A stretch of DNA of 15,086 bases from GCA-016699975 sp964515255 (GTDB lineage Bacteria > Patescibacteriota > Minisyncoccia > Moranbacterales > UBA1568), in NCBI GenBank assembly GCA_964515255.1, contig CAZETL010000021.1:1-15086 (forward strand). The letters are read 5' to 3'. Position numbers and translations under genes: made by a program. Below the pieces are notes generated by a model, which was given only the letters and a program-made list of their open reading frames with translations, had not been told where the DNA came from and made no database searches. Position 1 is the first letter of the stretch; every line of letters begins with the position of its first letter. Below are positions 6,897-13,890 of the stretch, one piece after another.

Positions 6897-8150
6897 CTAC
6901 TGGAGTTCTTCAAGAATCACCCGTCGGTCATTCCACGGAATGCGTTTTTTTCCTATTGCCATAGTTTCCTCGGCTCCCTTTCCAGTAACGACAACCACAT
7001 CGCCGGGATTCGCAAGTCGAAGTGCCTTTCCAATCGCCTTTCGCCGATCCATAATTACAAAAATCGTTTCGCGTGGGATCTTGTTCGAAATCCCGTGTTT
7101 GATCTCGCGGACAATTCGACTTGGATTCTCCGTATAGGGATCCTCATTCGTCAAAATGACAATATCAGCATACGACGAAACAATCTCCCCCATAATCGGG
7201 CGTTTTCCTCGATCGCGATCGCCGCACGCGCCAAAAACAGCGATGATTTTTGATTCCTTTGACGACTTCATCTTCGCAACAAGCCCATAGAGCGCCTCGA
7301 GCGCATGTGGCGTTACCGCATAATCGATGAGTATCGTGATACCTCGATTATTCGGCACCCGTTCCATGCGACCCGGGACTCCCGCTATTTTCCCAAGCGC
7401 TTGCGATGCTATCTGAAGAGGGATACCCACTGCAAGCGTGGCCGAAATAGCGGCGAGCGAATTCTCTATGTTAAAGAGCCCGGGAAGGGAGATGCGAAAC
7501 AAGACATCGCCAACCGCAAACGAAGATCCTTCCAAATTCGACTCTACGCGCTCGGCGAGAATATCCGCCAATGGATCGACTCGGCTGTATGTCATCGTCT
7601 TCGTCCGGGCCACCCCGATGAATTCTTCCGAATCATCCATATCAAGATTCACGACACCGATTTTCGTCCGCTCGAAAAGGCGGCGTTTTGCACGACGATA
7701 CTGCTTCATGGTTCCGTGATAGTCAAGATGTTCGCGCGTCACATTGGTGACAACCGCCACTTCAAACGAAATTCCGGCAATCCTACCCTGATCGAGAGCA
7801 TGCGAAGACACCTCCAGCAAAGCGTATTCACATCCGTTTGAAACAGCACGACTCAGAAATCTCTGCAACTTCCATCCGGATAACGTCGTAAATTTCGAGG
7901 TATTCGCATATTCCTCATCGCCGATGCAAAAATTGATCGTCGAAGCAACTGCCACTTTCTTTCCCGCCTTCCGGAGAATTGCGCCAATGCATTGGACAGT
8001 TGTCGTCTTTCCATCCGTACCAGTTACGCCAATCACTCGAAGCTTTCCCGCCGGAAAACCGAAAAAAGCCGCCGCAAACCACGCAAGCGAGGCATGCGCG
8101 ATATTTTTAATCCTCTGCGGCACGAAGCGCGTCAATTTCGAAAGCATCAT
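6897..8150 (-). CDS. murE: MurE-type Mur ligase lacking the N-terminal domain
   Basis: The product has 417 residues against about 490 for typical MurE; the missing part is the N-terminal UDP-binding domain. The P-loop GTDGKTT is at 44-50, then SSHALDQ (115-121), TREHLDYHGT (138-147), the likely carbamylated Lys155, PGRMERV (259-265) and GDRDRGKRP (310-318). These are MurE rather than MurC/D/F motifs. Three usual positions differ: DYAHTP is DYAVTP (277 region), the substrate-selecting DNPR is EDPY (336-339), and GKGHE is GKGAE (390-394). It probably ligates an amino acid to a nucleotide-linked muropeptide or a related acceptor, but the amino acid cannot be predicted. The start is ATGATG, 6 nt after a TATACT box; GGAG lies within those 6 nt. 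It is minus strand, divergent from the small unit at 8264. Confidence 0.85.
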   Translation of the reverse strand: MMLSKLTRFVPQRIKNIAHASLAWFAAAFFGFPAGKLRVIGVTGTDGKTTTVQCIGAILRKAGKKVAVASTINFCIGDEEYANTSKFTTLSGWKLQRFLSRAVSNGCEYALLEVSSHALDQGRIAGISFEVAVVTNVTREHLDYHGTMKQYRRAKRRLFERTKIGVVNLDMDDSEEFIGVARTKTMTYSRVDPLADILAERVESNLEGSSFAVGDVLFRISLPGLFNIENSLAAISATLAVGIPLQIASQALGKIAGVPGRMERVPNNRGITILIDYAVTPHALEALYGLVAKMKSSKESKIIAVFGACGDRDRGKRPIMGEIVSSYADIVILTNEDPYTENPSRIVREIKHGISNKIPRETIFVIMDRRKAIGKALRLANPGDVVVVTGKGAEETMAIGKKRIPWNDRRVILEELQ

Positions 8151-8156
8151 GGCTCC

Positions 8157-8184
8157 AGTATAGAATGTCCATTAAAGGACGCAA
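8157..8184 (-). promoter_or_regulatory. Promoter of the murE-like gene, possibly leaderless
   Basis: On the minus strand TTGCGT (8184-8179), a 16-nt spacer and TATACT (8162-8157) precede the ATG at 8150 by 6 nt. The -10 box is 5 of 6 to consensus, the -35 only 3 of 6. The geometry TATANT-N6-ATG is the same as for the ABC gene at 3747. If initiation lies slightly upstream, a GGAG in the 6-nt gap could be transcribed in part. Confidence 0.5.
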
Positions 8185-8263
8185 AATGCTTCATGTGAAC
8201 AGTCTCATAAATCGACAAAAAGTCATCCTTTCCCTCTCAAAGAGTTGACACAAAAAACAAATC

Positions 8264-8291
8264 TTGACAATTCAAAAAAGTATGATAGGGT
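8264..8291 (+). promoter_or_regulatory. Candidate promoter of a small plus-strand unit
   Basis: A perfect TTGACA (8264-8269) is followed after 16 nt by TAGGGT (8286-8291), preceded by TGA, giving an extended -10 form. TAGGGT matches consensus only at its three most important positions. A second TTGACA lies at 8245-8250, and TATGAT at 8281-8286 is too close (11 nt) to pair with the first. The exact promoter is therefore uncertain. Confidence 0.4.
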
Positions 8292-8341
8292 GAAATCGAG
8301 GGATCACCGCAAGTTCTTTCCCACAAATAAGAGGAGGGGCA

Positions 8342-8461
8342 GTGCTATGCATTAACAATCAAAGAGGCAAAAAAACAGAGTCGCTGCGAACGGAGTCGCA
8401 TGCACACCACAAACCACATCCCCGAGTTCAAAGAATGAACGAGGGGAATTTTTATTCCTAA
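8342..8461 (+). CDS. Possible 39-residue basic, His-rich small protein (GTG start)
   Basis: A strong Shine-Dalgarno AGGAGG (8332-8337) lies 4 nt before GTG 8342, which opens 39 codons to TAA 8459. The product would be MLCINNQRGKK..., basic, with a HAHHKPHP stretch; I recognise no family. An alternative ATG at 8347 is followed at once by TAA (ATG-CAT-TAA). An intrinsic terminator (8420-8453) lies inside the last third of the ORF, so a terminated transcript would end before the stop codon. This could instead be a small regulatory RNA with a chance ORF. It sits between murE and trmB in the 363-bp gap 8151-8513, where nothing else coding was seen. Confidence 0.35.
   Translation: MLCINNQRGKKTESLRTESHAHHKPHPRVQRMNEGNFYS
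8420..8453 (+). terminator. Intrinsic terminator of the small plus-strand unit
   Basis: CCCC-GA-GTTCA (8420-8430), loop AAGAA, and TGAAC-GA-GGGG (8436-8446) form a stem of nine Watson-Crick pairs with a tandem G-A mismatch, a motif that can stack stably. AA and TTTTT (8449-8453) follow. It indicates plus-strand transcription from the intergenic region towards trmB. Confidence 0.7.
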
Positions 8462-8479
8462 GAACAGAGGGGTACTTCT

Positions 8480-8499
8480 TGCTTCTTATAAGAGAAGCA
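8480..8499. repeat. Inverted repeat downstream of trmB
   Basis: TGCTTCT and AGAAGCA flank a 6-nt loop (TATAAG). It lies 15 bp beyond the trmB stop and beyond the plus-strand terminator. It could be a weak terminator or 3'-end stabiliser, but neither strand has a clean T-run after it. Confidence 0.4.
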
Positions 8500-8513
8500 T
8501 TCTTTGTCTTGGT

Positions 8514-9272
8514 CTATTTTTTCTCTTTTTGAGACTGCGCCCATTTCCACGCCAAGTCAAAAATAGCTCGGAATGACTTTGCTATTTCCTTATCCTCTAT
8601 GACTATACCGACAAAACGATCCTTTAGGGAAGCAATGCGAAGCTTATCCTCGTACATAGCTATATCGCATGTGATAGGAAACTCCTCTGGAGAAAGCTGG
8701 GCTCGCTCCGAATTCTCGTCCGTTGGCAAGGCCCTTTTCGTCCATGTATAAATTGTCTTCACTTGGATTTTATTTTCCGTGCGATTTTTACTTATCGTTG
8801 ACAACTCCTCCGGAGTTAAAAAGTTATCAACGATATCTCTTGAATACGCAGAATACACTCTCTGACCACGACTTGTTTTCACATGTTCATCAACCATGGT
8901 AAGAATCCCCTCTTTCCCCTCGTAATACTTCACGACCGGCTTCGTCCTGTTGCGATTATTGATCGACTGAAGCTCAGGAAGAAGCCGCTTGAATTGCTCC
9001 TCGCGGAGATCGAGCTCCTTCCGTTCCTTCGCAATAAGATCAAGGATTCGTTCAGGCATTTCCGCGACAAAATATTGTTTCTTCCCTTGATAGAAACTCG
9101 ATATAAGTCCCCGATCCATGAGTCCTTCGATGATGAAATAGGTAGTCGGACGCTTGATATTCGCTTTTTCAGCAATTCGCTGAACTGTCGCTTGCCCAAG
9201 TTCGAGCGACGCAAGGTACACCTTAGCCTCTTTCTCATTCAAACCAATGGATTGTATATCTTTCTGAATCAT
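8514..9272 (-). CDS. TrmB-family transcriptional regulator
   Basis: The product has 252 residues. Residues 1-70 form the TrmB winged helix-turn-helix: IGLNEKEAKVYLASLELGQ, then VQRIAEKANIKRPTTYFIIEGL with the recognition helix, then a wing with KKQYFVAE. A charged helical, probably coiled-coil segment follows (about 75-105). The C-terminal effector-type domain starts with KPVVKYYEGKEGI, is probably phospholipase-D-like as in TrmB proteins, and ends at AWKWAQSQKEKK. Archaeal TrmB proteins sense sugars; the bacterial relatives are mostly uncharacterised and the ligand here is unknown. It has its own strong promoter. Targets could include itself or the unit at 8264, by proximity only. No clear Shine-Dalgarno precedes the ATG. 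Confidence 0.88.
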   Translation of the reverse strand: MIQKDIQSIGLNEKEAKVYLASLELGQATVQRIAEKANIKRPTTYFIIEGLMDRGLISSFYQGKKQYFVAEMPERILDLIAKERKELDLREEQFKRLLPELQSINNRNRTKPVVKYYEGKEGILTMVDEHVKTSRGQRVYSAYSRDIVDNFLTPEELSTISKNRTENKIQVKTIYTWTKRALPTDENSERAQLSPEEFPITCDIAMYEDKLRIASLKDRFVGIVIEDKEIAKSFRAIFDLAWKWAQSQKEKK

Positions 9273-9326
9273 AGATTTACAATTGAAGATTCATTCTTAC
9301 CTTTGCATACTCCGTCTGGACGATCC

Positions 9327-9355
9327 ATTATCGCAAAAAATTACGTTTTTGTCAA
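9327..9355 (-). promoter_or_regulatory. Promoter of trmB, inside the femAB 3' end
   Basis: On the minus strand TTGACA (9355-9350), exactly 17 nt, and GATAAT (9332-9327) form a near-consensus promoter. The -35 box encodes the Leu-Thr of the FemAB C-terminus (KSVLTKT). Initiation near 9320 gives a leader of about 47 nt. An imperfect palindrome TGGA-TCG-TCCA (9327-9317) covers the start site and could be an operator. Confidence 0.75.
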
Positions 9356-10369
9356 TACTGATTTCCCAATTTTGGCAATTCTTTTTGACAAAACTCCTAT
9401 GCGATACGCAAAATACTTGCTTTCTGAAAGAACTACATCAAAGGTTCCCGGAAACATTAGTGGCTTGACACTTGGAGCAAATCCGCACTTGAACCTCGAC
9501 ACGCCAATAAGCCCCGGTCGATCACCCATTACATCAACCCCGCCAAAATCATATCGTCGACAGCCGCGACGTTTCGCTTCCCGGATTGCTTCCCATTGTA
9601 CAAGGAACGGTGCCATTAGGTCCCGATTGGCGCTTGATGAACCGCCATGGAGATAGGTAGCCGTATCGCCATAAAACAGCACCAGCGCCGATGCAAGAGA
9701 TTGCCCGCTCCGGCGAGCAACGAAAAATCCGTGCATCTCACGAGGAATGTACTTTCCTATCGACCGATAATGCTCCGCCGGATGTACGGCAATCCGATTC
9801 CTCTCAGCCATCTCTTGAATGAGACGGACAGACTCATTGCATGCCTCTTCTCCCCACTCTTCGGACACATCCACTCCACGACGCCCCGCAAGACTAATGT
9901 TGTATCGAGTTTTTGGCTTCATAGCGGAGAGCAACTCACTCTCGTTCTCCGAGATATCCAGAACCAGGTTCTCCTTCGGCTGAACGTCATGTGCCGATTT
10001 CCGGACTCGAAAAGGCACCGACCATTCCTGAATAATGCGGAGGCTTTCCTGGTCTCTCGGTTCAATACGAATCCACCCGGCTCCCTCTTTTTTCAGAGAC
10101 TGGAGCATCTCACGCCAGAGCTCTGCCTCTGCGCCCCCCAGAGACGCACTTTGCTTCGAAAGTTCGATAATCGGCCCCCTGGGGGCATACCAGTAAGATC
10201 CCACAATCGGCAACTGATGTCGAAGGACATTCATCCAAAGATTTCCTTTCTCGTAATGGGCCGTACGCAAACCTTCATGAGATGCGAGATTGCGCCATTC
10301 TTCAGATTGAAGAATGCCTCCGTCGGGACATTCTCGGTTCAACCATTGGATCCGCTGAAAAGAGTCCAT
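9341..10369 (-). CDS. FemAB-family aminoacyl/peptidyl transferase
   Basis: The product has 342 residues from ATG 10369, chosen because GGAAGGA lies just upstream; an in-frame TTG at 10396 lacks support. The FemAB/GNAT-like two-domain pattern is visible: LQSEEWRNLASHEGL near the N-terminus, YWYAPRGPII, the central MKPKTRYNISLAGRRGVDV, then ASALVLFYGDTATYLHGGSS and RRYDFGGVD with GVSRFKCGF near the C-terminus. In known members the enzymes add amino acids from aminoacyl-tRNA to the peptidoglycan stem peptide or interpeptide bridge at the cytoplasmic face of the membrane. It follows ruvA by 23 nt in one operon. Together with the MurE-like gene nearby it suggests local cell-wall work. Its substrate cannot be inferred. 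The last helix region is basic. Confidence 0.87.
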   Translation of the reverse strand: MDSFQRIQWLNRECPDGGILQSEEWRNLASHEGLRTAHYEKGNLWMNVLRHQLPIVGSYWYAPRGPIIELSKQSASLGGAEAELWREMLQSLKKEGAGWIRIEPRDQESLRIIQEWSVPFRVRKSAHDVQPKENLVLDISENESELLSAMKPKTRYNISLAGRRGVDVSEEWGEEACNESVRLIQEMAERNRIAVHPAEHYRSIGKYIPREMHGFFVARRSGQSLASALVLFYGDTATYLHGGSSSANRDLMAPFLVQWEAIREAKRRGCRRYDFGGVDVMGDRPGLIGVSRFKCGFAPSVKPLMFPGTFDVVLSESKYFAYRIGVLSKRIAKIGKSVLTKT

Positions 10370-10392
10370 ATTCCTTCCGATGTAAAATTCTT

Positions 10393-10977
10393 TCAACGTT
10401 TTTTCCCAAGAAACTTCAACAAAGCCCCGATCCGTTCCTCGACGCGAGAAATGCCGGAAGGGAGCTTCTTCATCGCCTCGCGAACTTCGGAAACTGCATA
10501 TCCCATGGATACGAGCGCCTCGACTGTTTCGCTTTCCTCAGCGACACCTTTTATGCTTATCTCGGAAACCGCCCCTACCTTATTCTCCAGATCGAGGATA
10601 ATGCGTTCTGCTGTTCGTCTTCCGACTCCGGAAATTCGAGTAAGAATCGATGTGTCTTTGCCGACGACCGCCGCACGAATCGAAGCTGGTTCGACAACTG
10701 AGAGTATCCCCATTGCCATTTTCGGACCAACTCCGGAAACGGATATGAGCAGTTCAAACATCAGAAGCTCGCTCTCCTCAAGAAAACCAAAGAGAGTAAT
10801 CGCATCCTCCCTCACGTGAGTATGGATAAAGAGTCGAACTTGCCGCTCCTCAAAATCTCTCGAAAGCTTCCCGATCGTATACGCAGTAAGAGAAACTCGA
10901 TATCCAACGCCCCCCACCATCACTATCGCCGAATCCCCTCGAATAGAACCGAGTTTTCCTTCGAGAAAAGCTATCAT
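10393..10977 (-). CDS. ruvA: Holliday junction DNA helicase RuvA
   Basis: The product has 194 residues, a normal RuvA length. Domain I is an OB fold (1-64) starting MIAFLEGKLG, with the family segment THVREDAITLFGF (53-65). Domain II has two helix-hairpin-helix motifs, VSGVGPKMAMGIL (80-92) and ISGVGRRTAERII (115-127). Domain III (about 148-194) has TVEALVSMGYAVSEV and would bind RuvB. RuvA holds the four-way junction while RuvB drives branch migration; ruvB and ruvC are not in this window. ATG 10977 is chosen over the upstream in-frame ATG 11010 because RuvA proteins begin at MIAF-like sequence. A TATGAT box at 11011-11006 may be its -10 element. There is no clear Shine-Dalgarno. Confidence 0.95.
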   Translation of the reverse strand: MIAFLEGKLGSIRGDSAIVMVGGVGYRVSLTAYTIGKLSRDFEERQVRLFIHTHVREDAITLFGFLEESELLMFELLISVSGVGPKMAMGILSVVEPASIRAAVVGKDTSILTRISGVGRRTAERIILDLENKVGAVSEISIKGVAEESETVEALVSMGYAVSEVREAMKKLPSGISRVEERIGALLKFLGKKR

Positions 10978-11023
10978 AAGTAGGGAGTGGTTAGGCTTCC
11001 ACTGTATCATACCGCAAGGAGGC

Positions 11024-11052
11024 TTGCCAAAGAGAAAATACCATGGTACAAA
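11024..11052 (+). promoter_or_regulatory. Promoter of rpsT
   Basis: TTGCCA (11024-11029), 17 nt and TACAAA (11047-11052) form a good plus-strand promoter. A perfect palindrome TACCATGGTA (11039-11048) overlaps the spacer and -10 box and could be a regulator site or chance. Initiation near 11059 leaves a leader of about 68 nt. The ruvA -10 candidate faces the other way within the same 149-bp gap. Confidence 0.55.
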
Positions 11053-11062
11053 AGGATAGCTG

Positions 11063-11119
11063 ATGCCTCTCTCTTCTTCCGAGGAGCTTGCAATTCATCC
11101 AAATTTTGATTTGACCTGA
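11063..11119 (+). CDS. Possible 18-codon upstream ORF in the rpsT leader
   Basis: ATG 11063 opens MPLSSSEELAIHPNFDLT and stops at TGA 11117-11119, 7 nt before the rpsT ATG. AAAGGA precedes it, but the predicted transcript starts near 11059, so that sequence may not be transcribed. Since rpsT has no Shine-Dalgarno, coupling from this ORF is conceivable. It may equally be chance. Confidence 0.25.
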   Translation: MPLSSSEELAIHPNFDLT

Positions 11120-11126
11120 AAATACT

Positions 11127-11399
11127 ATGCCCATAAAGAACTCCGCCAAGAAGTACATGCGGGTCACCGCAAGAAAAACAGCAAGGAATAAAGTAACTGT
11201 AGGAGTCTTCCGAAGCGCCATAAAGAAGACCAGGGAAGCAGTAAAGGCAAGCGATATCAAAACAGCCCAAGATCTTCTGAAGAAGGCTGTGAAAGGTCTC
11301 GATAAGGCCGCTCAAAAAGGCGTCATCAAGAGGAATACCGCCGCTCGGAAAAAGTCCCGACTCAACGCGCTCGTCAAGAATGCCGCGCTCGGAAAATAA
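11127..11399 (+). CDS. rpsT: 30S ribosomal protein S20
   Basis: The product has 90 residues, the normal size. It is a lysine/arginine/alanine-rich helical protein with the S20 pattern: MPIKNSAKKYMR, then RNKVTVGVFRSAIKKTREAV, AQDLLKKAVKGLDKAAQKGVIKRNTAARKKSRL. It binds 16S rRNA and helps early 30S assembly. No Shine-Dalgarno precedes the ATG (upstream is CTGAAAATACT), so initiation may depend on leader structure or coupling, as S20 genes elsewhere are often autogenously regulated. It converges on holA, a neighbour of rpsT in many bacteria. Confidence 0.96.
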   Translation: MPIKNSAKKYMRVTARKTARNKVTVGVFRSAIKKTREAVKASDIKTAQDLLKKAVKGLDKAAQKGVIKRNTAARKKSRLNALVKNAALGK

Positions 11400-11442
11400 A
11401 TTTCCCGAATTTCCTTTTCCAGCTGGCTGGACATTTATATCT

Positions 11443-11477
11443 ACAAAGAACAAACCTCTGAAAGGTTTGTTCTTTGT
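11443..11477 (+). terminator. Hairpin terminator between rpsT and holA
   Basis: ACAAAGAACAAACCT (11443-11457) and its exact complement (11463-11477) form a perfect 15-bp stem with loop CTGAA. TTC follows, and the 3' arm is itself T-rich. It should end the rpsT transcript; on the minus strand no T-run follows the hairpin, but it could still protect holA mRNA. Confidence 0.7.
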
Positions 11478-11555
11478 TTCCGGCAGTTCCAAACACTGAG
11501 CCAGTATTCGTCTGAGACTTTGCGAACTTCAGAGCTGCCGCAGCTTGAAAAAACT

Positions 11556-12557
11556 TCACGCTCCCATTACGAATTCCGTCAGCGCCTCCTCTGGATCGCG
11601 ATCGCCAGATTTTGCTTCCCGATCAAGTCGAGCAAGTCGCACGAATTGCTCGTAAAAAAACTGCAGCGATCGAGTGACAGCGATCCGAAAGCTCTTCTCG
11701 GCAACAAATGGCTGCATTTTAAGAATTCTTGCGGCATCGAAAGCGGTTCGCACGGCTCCATCGGTGCGAGCACCCGCAACTCGGACAATATTCCGTAATT
11801 GCCACGCGCAAAGACCGAGAAGACCAAGAGCATCTCCCTCTCTCATAAGTTGAGAGAAAAGAATCATGGCCGCCTTTTTCTCCCCAGAAGCAAGGAGATC
11901 GAGCGCACGAAAAACCGATTGCTCCGAAACGGCGCTCGATGAAAGAATTCGGACATCCTCCTCGCGAATAACGGCTCCCGCGCGATAAGCTCCAAGCTTT
12001 GCAATCTCCATGTCAAGCAACGGAAGATCGATTAGAGAAGTATTCCCCGACTGTTTCGATTCACGGCGACACATATTCAGTATCAGTTGTTTTGCTGGCG
12101 CGTCGATCGACAAAGCACCAGAACGTGCAACCCGACCATCTACCCAAACGGATAATTCTTTTCCGAAAGGGATTTTAAGTTCCTCTGACCGAATATGTTT
12201 CGCGGCGAGAGATTTCCACAGTTTCTCGTTTTTCTTCGGAACACCCTCCTGGAAAACAAGAAGAACTCTATTTCCATCTATGGAAATCTCCTCTGATCGA
12301 TCCTCAAAAAAATCCGCGAGTGCGCGCCTCGTTTCAATTGGAGCGTCGAATACATTTCCGGCAATTACAAATTTTTTTGCCGCAAAAAGTCCCGTTTGCG
12401 CAAGGCACGAGACAAGCCCGGAGACTTCTGCACCGTCAGAGAAGTCAAATTCGAAAAAACCCGCTGATCCCGGGTTTTTTTCGAAAAAAGACTTCTTGAG
12501 AGCGAGCTTCTTTTCTCGAATTCGAAGCGAATTTTCTCCAAAGAAAAAAAGAATCAT
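11556..12557 (-). CDS. holA: DNA polymerase III delta subunit
   Basis: The product has 333 residues, matching HolA. It starts MILFFFGENSLRIREKK, the typical beginning of the clamp-loader delta fold. It has LAQTGLFAAKKFVIAGNVFD in the Rossmann-like domain I, then LVFQEGVPKKNEKLWK, a degraded AAA+ part, and the C-terminal collar domain: VFRALDLLASGEKKAAMILFSQLMREGDALGLLGLCAWQLRNI split over about 215-258. Delta opens the sliding clamp ring during loading. It lies 94 nt downstream of the DUF3048 gene on the same strand, with only AAGG as a weak Shine-Dalgarno. No promoter was found in the gap, so it may be cotranscribed. Convergence with rpsT is a conserved neighbourhood in many genomes. Confidence 0.9.
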   Translation of the reverse strand: MILFFFGENSLRIREKKLALKKSFFEKNPGSAGFFEFDFSDGAEVSGLVSCLAQTGLFAAKKFVIAGNVFDAPIETRRALADFFEDRSEEISIDGNRVLLVFQEGVPKKNEKLWKSLAAKHIRSEELKIPFGKELSVWVDGRVARSGALSIDAPAKQLILNMCRRESKQSGNTSLIDLPLLDMEIAKLGAYRAGAVIREEDVRILSSSAVSEQSVFRALDLLASGEKKAAMILFSQLMREGDALGLLGLCAWQLRNIVRVAGARTDGAVRTAFDAARILKMQPFVAEKSFRIAVTRSLQFFYEQFVRLARLDREAKSGDRDPEEALTEFVMGA

Positions 12558-12651
12558 AGAAAGGAACCTTGCCAGCAGCGTTCCTGATCCGCGTCAAAAA
12601 AGACTCCCAGCATATCATTCACAGATTAGTGTTCCCTCCTACACCTTCCTT

Positions 12652-13857
12652 CTACCCTTGCGGGACCCACTCCACCTTTAGTCCAGGAACAACGACATTT
12701 ACCCAGATTTGCCCAGGAACAAAAGTCACTTCCTTCCCGGATGCATCATAGAAGAAGAGCTTGCTCGAGATGCTTCCGCGATCTTTTTTCCAGGTGCCGC
12801 GGAATTCTTTTCCATCCATGTAAAATCTGGCCTCGCCGGAATCTTTCGTGTCAAACCAAGGATCCCCAATCTGAAGATTATTGTACCGGCCAGAGATATT
12901 CTTAGGCCCAGTTTTTTCCCAATCCTCAAGCCCTTCCCAAGGATTTTGCGGACGATTAGAATAATTCTCCTCTGCGAGAATTTGTTCATTTTCAGCAGTC
13001 ATAACAACGATGTTCTTCGGGGCAATACGTTGACGATTATTTCGATCTATATCCGGAGATCCGCCCCAGGTGCGAAGATAGCTGTTCGTCTCTGGATCAT
13101 AGGAATACTCCGCCTTCGCAACCGCCGGGTATCCAATCGAAAGAGTACCTCCTTTTGGACGGGATTCCCGAACTGATTCCTGAATATGTCGGTACCCCTC
13201 AAACCGTCCTTCGGTTCGGTAACCGAAATCCTTTGCGCATTCAAAAAGTTTCGCACCCTTCGCATAACCAGTGTCTTCGACGCGATTCAAGCCATCTTGC
13301 CCAAGCGGCTTGCGATAACAACACTCCGGCGCCTTTTTCCCTCCCTCTCCATTGCAATCGATATTATCAATCACACGCTCATTCAGTTTCTTTATGGCAA
13401 ATGCGGATCCTCCCCACCCCACAAAGACCGCGTCAAGCCCTCCCGCAAGCGCAATAAAATCATGGCGCGAACTTCTCATCGACCCGACGTCATCCGGCGT
13501 ATTGCAGAGATAAACACCGAGAAGACGCGTCACCATCATGTCGTAGGCGGGAGTCGGTATCTCAAACACCATGTCCGCCTGAGAGAAGCCCGCCGCCGGT
13601 CGAGCTTGACGGTCTGATGGCTGCATGACCGCAATCGGGCGTCGATTCCAATTTTCGCATGCAAACCCCGTGATAGGACTTACCGGCCCTGCATCCTCAA
13701 GAGGCTTTCCTTCTGGCGACTCCTGGACGGAGGATTTCGATATCTCGATCGGCTGTCGTTTTGCGGACGAAAAGGGCCATACCCCGAATCCATACGCGAT
13801 CCCTCCGAGAATTAAAAGAATGACTGAAAATACTCCGATTTTTTTTCCGAGAGACAT
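12652..13857 (-). CDS. DUF3048 domain-containing (YerB-like) membrane-anchored protein
   Basis: The product has 401 residues. A single membrane helix at about 8-29 with a basic N-terminus (MSLGKKIG) anchors it, with the rest outside. No lipobox cysteine is present. After a linker rich in S, P and E, the DUF3048 pattern begins with SPITGFACENWNRRPIAVM, then RPAAGFSQADMVFEIPT, RLLGVYLCNTPDDVGSMRSSR and HDFIALAGGLDAVFVGWGGS. The second part ends PKNIVVMTAEN..., then FYMDGKEFRGTWKKDR and WVNVVVPG, as in family C-termini. Family function is unknown; YerB is a surface lipoprotein in Bacillus. Several cysteines (CNGEGG, CCYRK, FECAK) may form disulfides, which fits a thiol-redox membrane protein in the window. 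It starts near a divergent promoter region. Confidence 0.88.
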   Translation of the reverse strand: MSLGKKIGVFSVILLILGGIAYGFGVWPFSSAKRQPIEISKSSVQESPEGKPLEDAGPVSPITGFACENWNRRPIAVMQPSDRQARPAAGFSQADMVFEIPTPAYDMMVTRLLGVYLCNTPDDVGSMRSSRHDFIALAGGLDAVFVGWGGSAFAIKKLNERVIDNIDCNGEGGKKAPECCYRKPLGQDGLNRVEDTGYAKGAKLFECAKDFGYRTEGRFEGYRHIQESVRESRPKGGTLSIGYPAVAKAEYSYDPETNSYLRTWGGSPDIDRNNRQRIAPKNIVVMTAENEQILAEENYSNRPQNPWEGLEDWEKTGPKNISGRYNNLQIGDPWFDTKDSGEARFYMDGKEFRGTWKKDRGSISSKLFFYDASGKEVTFVPGQIWVNVVVPGLKVEWVPQG

Positions 13858-13890
13858 ACGAACTCAAGAAAAATTAAAACCTCATAGAAG

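Noticed and set aside
8378..8399. Direct repeat GAGTCGC (8378-8384 and 8393-8399).
   Set aside because: Two 7-bp copies only, within the small unit; too short to call a repeat element or array.
9647..10819. 390-codon plus-strand open frame.
   Set aside because: It is opposite femAB and ruvA, both clear family members; its translation has no recognisable domain. It is a shadow of the minus-strand codon pattern.
4220..11605. Three copies of GCGATCGC (4220, 7215, 11598), the cyanobacterial HIP1 octamer.
   Set aside because: More than chance predicts in 15 kb, but all lie in coding sequence; two are explained by Asp-Arg-Asp codons and one by Ala-Arg-Ser. Not evidence of a HIP1-like element.
12010..12681. 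223-codon plus-strand open frame opposite holA.
   Set aside because: holA on the minus strand is well supported; the plus product is Ser/Arg/Phe-rich noise.
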